A DNA stretch of 17,232 bases from NCBI GenBank assembly GCA_023257035.1, contig JALRDI010000329.1:1-17232 (forward strand), read 5' to 3'. Positions within the stretch are counted from its first letter, which is position 1; the number at the start of each line of letters is the position of its first letter. The notes under the pieces are model-generated. The model was not told the origin of the DNA and did not search any database. It saw only the letters and a list, made by a program, of their open reading frames with translations. Source of the stretch: Ilumatobacteraceae bacterium (GTDB lineage: Bacteria; Actinomycetota; Acidimicrobiia; Acidimicrobiales; Ilumatobacteraceae). The position numbers and the translations under genes were made by a program. Positions 14,348 to 17,232 of this stretch are shown one piece after another.

Positions 14348-14921
14348 ACAGAAGTGCCTCTAGCTGAGTCGCATCAAACACTCCGCGAATGAGTTCACTC
14401 GAACCGTCTGGCCGAAGTAGTACAGCTGCGGGCTGATACGGAACCTGGAAGCGACTGTAAATGTCTCCTGCGGTGTCATCAATATTTGGGAAGGTCAATC
14501 CGCCGTCTTCGATGAAATCTGAATACGTTGCATCATCCCCTGACCACGCAACGCCGATAACTGAAATGGAGTCGCTCCAACGCTGTGATGCCTCCTCGAC
14601 CGAGGGGGCTTCTCTCATGCATGTGGTTCAATATGGGGCCCAGAACCACAGTACGACAGCTTTGTTTGAATAACCCGCAAGGTTGATGAGACCACCTCCG
14701 ACGAGAGGGGCCGTCCAGTCGTAGGCCTCAGGTACCGAAGATGTTGCCGATGTTGCCGATGTGCTCGTAGTTGTTGTCGTGACCAACGTTGCAAGCGTCT
14801 CGGAACTTGAAATGGCCTCTGATGTGGAGGCTCTTTCAGGTGAGGTTGCTTGATCGTCGACAGCACACCCCGAAACGACGAGCACGAGGCCAGCGAGCAC
14901 AATTGTCGGGCGGAACTTCAT
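14346..14921 (-). CDS. Candidate selenoprotein: DsbE/TlpA-like thioredoxin-fold lipoprotein with in-frame UGA at the first active-site Cys
   Basis: Reading through one TGA (14630-14628) gives 191 residues in a single frame. Residues 1-19 are a lipoprotein signal peptide with lipobox VSGC (lipidated C19), then a Thr/Ser-rich linker to about 63, then a thioredoxin fold: YDWTAPLVGG, AVVLWFWAPY, the active site U98-T-T-C101, MREAPSVEEA, ISVIGVAW, and FQVPYQPAAVLL with the likely cis-Pro at 164. It resembles mycobacterial DsbE/Mpt53, whose active site is WCPFC, so UGA stands exactly for the first redox Cys. The protein should be an extracytoplasmic thiol oxidoreductase anchored in the membrane. 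A hairpin with a GGUC loop follows the UGA. Alternatives are a Cys-to-stop mutation or a sequencing error; without recoding, the product stops before the active site. ATG at 14921 is chosen because the signal peptide starts there. The ATG at 14618 is unlikely to be a real start, as it follows the active site. Confidence 0.82.
14585..14614 (-). promoter_or_regulatory. Candidate bacterial SECIS hairpin downstream of in-frame UGA
   Basis: On the mRNA, arms GCCCCCUC (14609-14602) and GAGGAGGC (14597-14590) pair with one C-A mismatch and close a GGUC tetraloop (14601-14598). Weaker pairs (A-U, G-C, then G-C after an A-A mismatch) extend the base to 14614-14585. The loop starts 27 nt after the UGA. 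The E. coli fdhF SECIS also presents GGUC at its tip, 18 nt after its UGA, and known bacterial elements vary in that distance. No bulged U equivalent to fdhF is obvious. Confidence 0.68.
14740..14757. repeat. Two 9-bp tandem repeats in the linker of the selenoprotein candidate
   Basis: GATGTTGCC occurs twice in tandem on the plus strand, followed by a degenerate third copy (GATGTGCTC). It encodes part of the Thr/Ser/Ala-rich linker between the lipid anchor and the thioredoxin domain, a region that tolerates length change. Confidence 0.5.
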
Positions 14922-14981
14922 CTCAAGCGAGAAGGTACAACGAGATCTCAAACCTCGCCATCTTTGCGTAGCCTAAACATC
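14922..14981. promoter_or_regulatory. Divergent promoter region between selenoprotein candidate and small membrane protein
   Basis: Sixty bases separate the two start codons. TAGCCT at 14969-14974 lies seven bases before the plus-strand GTG. TACCTT at 14937-14932 lies ten bases before the minus-strand ATG. No Shine-Dalgarno site is evident on either side. The short shared region means the two genes could be regulated together. Confidence 0.4.
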
Positions 14982-15401
14982 GTGAAGACCAAGACGCTGT
15001 TGTTGTTGTCGCTCGGTTGCGCAATCGCCATTCTTGGCGCCGGAATCGGTCTTATATCGCAGGTGTTTTCTTCGAGAGATGTCTTCGATCCAATCGAATA
15101 CGGTGTGACTGCTGAAGTGGGCGACCTTCAGATTGCTGTAACGCAAGCGGAACGCTCTGGTGATCGCCAGTCCATCGAGGTAGTGGTGTGGGGACTCGAT
15201 GACGACTCGGTCACCGACTCGTTTGTTGTTGTGAGCGGTCGGGAAGAAATTCCCGCCGAACCAAATGACTGCTCATCAAGCGTTGAAGAACAGCATTCTT
15301 GTGAGGTCGAGTTTGTGCTCCCAACGGCAACAACAGAACCAGCTGTGCTCCTCGTCACACGTGGTGAAGAACGCGTGCAATGGGTATTGGCTGGCAGCTA
15401 A
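14982..15401 (+). CDS. Uncharacterised membrane-anchored protein with two extracytoplasmic Cys
   Basis: Not recognised. GTG at 14982 gives 139 residues: a basic start (MKTKT), a hydrophobic signal-anchor at about 6-28, then a beta-rich extracytoplasmic domain (YGVTAEVGDLQIAVTQAE, IEVVVWGLDDDSVTD, CEVEFVLPTATTEPAVLLVTRG). Two Cys at 97 and 107, nine residues apart, could form a disulfide; a third, C13, is inside the membrane segment. The open frame runs upstream to 14850, but that part is antisense to the neighbouring gene and lacks the signal segment at its start, so GTG 14982, preceded by TAGCCT, is preferred. It diverges from the thioredoxin-like selenoprotein candidate, which makes its disulfide a possible substrate; that is inference. 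lpd follows 21 bp later. Confidence 0.72.
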   Translation: MKTKTLLLLSLGCAIAILGAGIGLISQVFSSRDVFDPIEYGVTAEVGDLQIAVTQAERSGDRQSIEVVVWGLDDDSVTDSFVVVSGREEIPAEPNDCSSSVEEQHSCEVEFVLPTATTEPAVLLVTRGEERVQWVLAGS

Positions 15402-15422
15402 CAGGCGATACCGTAAGTGACG

Positions 15423-16823
15423 ATGTCTGAAAACTTTGACCTTGTAGTCATCGGTGGGGGACCCGGGGGATATTCGGCGGCTCTGTACGCTGCCTCCGCT
15501 GGTCTGTCAGTCGCACTAGTCGAGAAGGACAAACTCGGTGGAACGTGCCTGAATCGCGGTTGTATCCCAGCAAAGGCGTTTCTTGAAACCGCGGCGGTTC
15601 ACCGGCATGTCCAACATGCTGCCGACTTCGGCATCGAGTCTTCCTCGCCGCAGGTTCATTTTGAAGTAACGCAGGCTCGCAAGCGCAAGATTGTAGAAGG
15701 CCTTGTTGGTGGAATCGGCGCGATGTGTAAAGCCCGGAAAGTGACCGTATTGAATGGCGAGGGCTCGCTTCGTCCTGGCCATCGTGTTGACGTGCGTCAT
15801 GAGGATGGCTCAACCTCTGAGATCACTGGTGATCATGTGCTTCTCGCTGCAGGGTCCGTTCCTCGAACAATCCCAGGTTTCGAACCTGGCGGTCCGATTA
15901 TGACGAGCGATGAGGTTCTCGAACTCGAAACTGTCCCGCAACGGATCGCAGTTATTGGTGGCGGCGCAATCGGGTGCGAATTTGCATCCACATTTGCCGA
16001 CCTCGGCGCTGAGGTGACAATCCTCGAAGGTCTTCCAAAGATTCTCCCGGGCCTCGACACCGATGTTGCCAATGTGGTGGTGAAGAGCTTCAAAAGAAAA
16101 TCGATTGACATTCGTACCGGCGTGAGCGTTACCGGTCATACACCGCAAGCAGACGGAAGCACTGTGGTTCAACTTGCTGACGGAAACGAACTTGCAGTCG
16201 ACGCAGTCATCGTTTCGGTGGGAAGGCGTCCGAATAGCGCTCCGCTCGGTCTGGAGGCAACCGTCGTCTCTGTTGATGAACGCGGTTTTGTCGTAACGAA
16301 CGAGTACTGCCAGACGACTGAAGACGGTGTGTACGCAATTGGCGATCTCATCGACAGTCCACAGCTTGCACACGTCGCCTACGCCGAAGCAGTGATGGTG
16401 GTGAAGCACCTGCTTGGCGAGCAACCGCTACCTGTCGACTACGACCGGGTTCCTTGGGCGATCTACTGCGACCCAGAGGTCGCATGGGCGGGGCCCGGCG
16501 AAGACGCAGCGAAAGCAGCGGGCCTTGACGTAGTTGTTGGAAAGCATCCGTTCAAGTTCAACAGCCGCGCCCAGATTGTCGGTTCAACCGATGGCATGGT
16601 GAAGGTGATTGCGAAGAAAAACCCTGATGGAACAGCCGGACAGGTACTGGGTGTCCACATGGTTGGGCCGTGGGTGACTGAGCAGCTATCTGGCGGCTAC
16701 CTCGCCGTTAACTGGGAAGCGACGGTTGAAGAGGTCGCACAATTTATTCAGCCACATCCAAGCTTGAGCGAGCTATTTGGTGAGACAATGCTCTCGATGA
16801 CCGGTCGTTCATTTAACGGCTGA
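15423..16823 (+). CDS. lpd: Dihydrolipoyl dehydrogenase (E3)
   Basis: A 466-residue FAD disulfide oxidoreductase that reoxidises the dihydrolipoyl groups of 2-oxoacid dehydrogenase E2 proteins, passing electrons to NAD+. The FAD motif GGGPGG is at 11-16, the redox disulfide C42-LNRG-C47 in GGTCLNRGCIPAK, the NAD motif VIGGGAIGCEFA near 177-188, the second FAD motif YAIGDL, and the C-terminal catalytic H445 and E450 in QPHPSLSE. All key residues are intact and length matches the family. A GTG six bases upstream (15417) is in frame, but MSENFDLVVIGGG from ATG 15423 matches the family start. The E2 gene follows after 33 bp, and the pair, with aceE in this window, supplies the pyruvate and possibly 2-oxoglutarate dehydrogenase complexes. 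Confidence 0.96.
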   Translation: MSENFDLVVIGGGPGGYSAALYAASAGLSVALVEKDKLGGTCLNRGCIPAKAFLETAAVHRHVQHAADFGIESSSPQVHFEVTQARKRKIVEGLVGGIGAMCKARKVTVLNGEGSLRPGHRVDVRHEDGSTSEITGDHVLLAAGSVPRTIPGFEPGGPIMTSDEVLELETVPQRIAVIGGGAIGCEFASTFADLGAEVTILEGLPKILPGLDTDVANVVVKSFKRKSIDIRTGVSVTGHTPQADGSTVVQLADGNELAVDAVIVSVGRRPNSAPLGLEATVVSVDERGFVVTNEYCQTTEDGVYAIGDLIDSPQLAHVAYAEAVMVVKHLLGEQPLPVDYDRVPWAIYCDPEVAWAGPGEDAAKAAGLDVVVGKHPFKFNSRAQIVGSTDGMVKVIAKKNPDGTAGQVLGVHMVGPWVTEQLSGGYLAVNWEATVEEVAQFIQPHPSLSELFGETMLSMTGRSFNG

Positions 16824-16846
16824 GCGCTGGTGTAAGGATTTAGTTC

Positions 16847-16853
16847 GGAGAAG
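16847..16853 (+). promoter_or_regulatory. Shine-Dalgarno site of the E2 gene
   Basis: GGAGAAG lies three bases before the ATG, with its GGAG core six bases before it. It is the clearest ribosome binding site in the window and fits an internal operon gene, in contrast to the leaderless first genes. Confidence 0.6.
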
Positions 16854-16856
16854 ACA

Positions 16857-17232
16857 ATGGCAGATGTAACCCTCCCTCAACTCGGTGAAACAGTCACCGA
16901 AGGCACCATCACGCAATGGTTCAAGAACATCGGAGACGTCGTCAATGCCGACGAGCCGTTGTTTGAAGTCTCAACCGACAAGGTGGATACCGAAGTTCCG
17001 AGCCCGGTTAGCGGTGTCGTCGTCGAGATCCGTGCCGCTGAGGGTGACACAATTGACGTTGGCGCCATCGTTGCAATCGTTTCCAGTGATGGCGAAGCAG
17101 CGGCTCCGGCTCCAGCAGCCGCTACCGAACCGGCTCCTGCACCAGCACCAGCTCCTGCACCAGTGCCTGCAATGAATTTACTTCTTAATAGTGAAGAGTT
17201 TGAATTATCTCCACCATGGACAGGCGATAATT
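16857..17232 (+). CDS. Dihydrolipoamide acyltransferase (E2), N-terminal lipoyl domain; 3' end beyond window
   Basis: The frame is open to the window edge, giving 125 residues. Residues 1-78 are a lipoyl domain: MADVTLPQLGETVTEGTITQW, the lipoylated K42 in EVSTDKVDTEVPSPVSG, and AAEGDTIDVGAIVAIVSS. An Ala/Pro linker follows (84-105), with a 13-bp direct repeat GCTCCTGCACCAG at 17133 and 17151. The catalytic acyltransferase domain is not in the window, so PDH-type and ODH-type E2 cannot be told apart; in actinobacteria one E2 often serves both. It lies 33 bp after lpd. The last 20 residues (MNLLLNSEEFELSPPWTGDN) are unlike any E2 linker and their DNA is AT-rich, so the coding sequence beyond about 17171 may belong to something else. 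Confidence 0.85.
   Translation, partial: MADVTLPQLGETVTEGTITQWFKNIGDVVNADEPLFEVSTDKVDTEVPSPVSGVVVEIRAAEGDTIDVGAIVAIVSSDGEAAAPAPAAATEPAPAPAPAPAPVPAMNLLLNSEEFELSPPWTGDN
17172..17232 (+). other. Abrupt AT-rich segment at window end, possible chimeric join
   Basis: The final 62 bases (17171-17232) have 20 G or C (about 32%), against well over half in the adjoining gene, and use codons such as TTA, AAT and AGT that are rare before. The encoded NLLLNSEEF resembles the N-L-L-x-x-S-E-x-F openings seen in some phage structural proteins. The frame happens to continue from the E2 gene. It could be an assembly junction, a recent insertion or an unusual linker. Confidence 0.5.

Noticed and set aside
14346..14618. 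A separate thioredoxin-like gene starting at the ATG at 14618
   Set aside because: This start lies just after the active-site Cys and would give a fold lacking its first strands and CxxC. The upstream frame supplies exactly those parts, so one UGA-read-through gene explains both pieces better.
14628..14630. Reassignment of TGA to Trp or Gly in this genome
   Set aside because: TGA ends sufC, aceE, the acyl-CoA dehydrogenase, rnhA, lpd and others at the expected protein length, so it is a normal stop codon here.
15810..16424. 204-codon open frame antisense to lpd
   Set aside because: lpd on the opposite strand has every family motif; this frame is a His/Cys-rich shadow without motifs.
1..17232. 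CRISPR arrays, tRNA or rRNA genes, insertion sequences
   Set aside because: No regularly spaced repeats, cloverleaf or rRNA sequence, transposase motif or terminal inverted repeats were seen on either strand.

Overview
The window looks like chromosomal DNA of an actinobacterium, most likely a marine or freshwater member of the Acidimicrobiia. The reasons are moderate GC content (mid-50s percent by eye), a homodimeric AceE pyruvate dehydrogenase paired with lipoamide dehydrogenase and a lipoyl E2, a thioredoxin-fold lipoprotein of the mycobacterial DsbE/Mpt53 type, and start codons (ATG or GTG) that mostly sit 6-9 nt after a TANNNT -10-like hexamer with no Shine-Dalgarno site, which indicates leaderless transcripts. 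The lineage is inference. TGA is an ordinary stop codon for many genes here, so the code is standard.

Layout. 1-3827 is on the minus strand: sufS (cut by the window edge), sufC, a fatty acid desaturase, an MBL-fold hydrolase, and a VapC/Phd-type toxin-antitoxin pair with a perfect inverted repeat at its start. 3871-6514 is on the plus strand: an acyl-CoA dehydrogenase, two proteins I do not recognise, and an alpha/beta-hydrolase whose nucleophile position is Asn. aceE follows on the minus strand, then rnhA and a HSD17B10-like short-chain dehydrogenase on the plus strand, ending in a strong hairpin terminator. argJ, an FAD amine-oxidase-like protein and a TIGR01777 epimerase lie on the minus strand. 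Next is a minus-strand gene (14346-14921) for an exported thioredoxin-like lipoprotein, diverging from a small membrane-anchored protein. The window ends with lpd and the start of a lipoyl E2 gene. No gene-free stretch exceeds 300 bases; the longest is the roughly 190 bp between aceE and rnhA.

The standout is the gene at 14346-14921. Its frame is open from a lipoprotein signal peptide to the end of a thioredoxin fold except for one in-frame TGA, which falls exactly at the first Cys of the CxxC active site (APY-U-TTC). About 26 nt after this TGA the mRNA forms a hairpin with a GGUC apical loop, the loop recognised by SelB in the E. coli fdhF SECIS. I read it as a selenoprotein: a Sec-containing DsbE/TlpA-like oxidoreductase. 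Standard gene callers would split it into two ORFs or call it a pseudogene.

Metabolically the window holds most of a pyruvate dehydrogenase system (aceE, lpd, E2), beta-oxidation-type enzymes (acyl-CoA dehydrogenase, HSD17B10-like SDR), Fe-S cluster assembly (sufC, sufS), arginine biosynthesis (argJ) and membrane lipid desaturation. The last ~60 bases (from about 17172) drop sharply in GC and stop resembling an E2 linker, so they may be a chimeric join.
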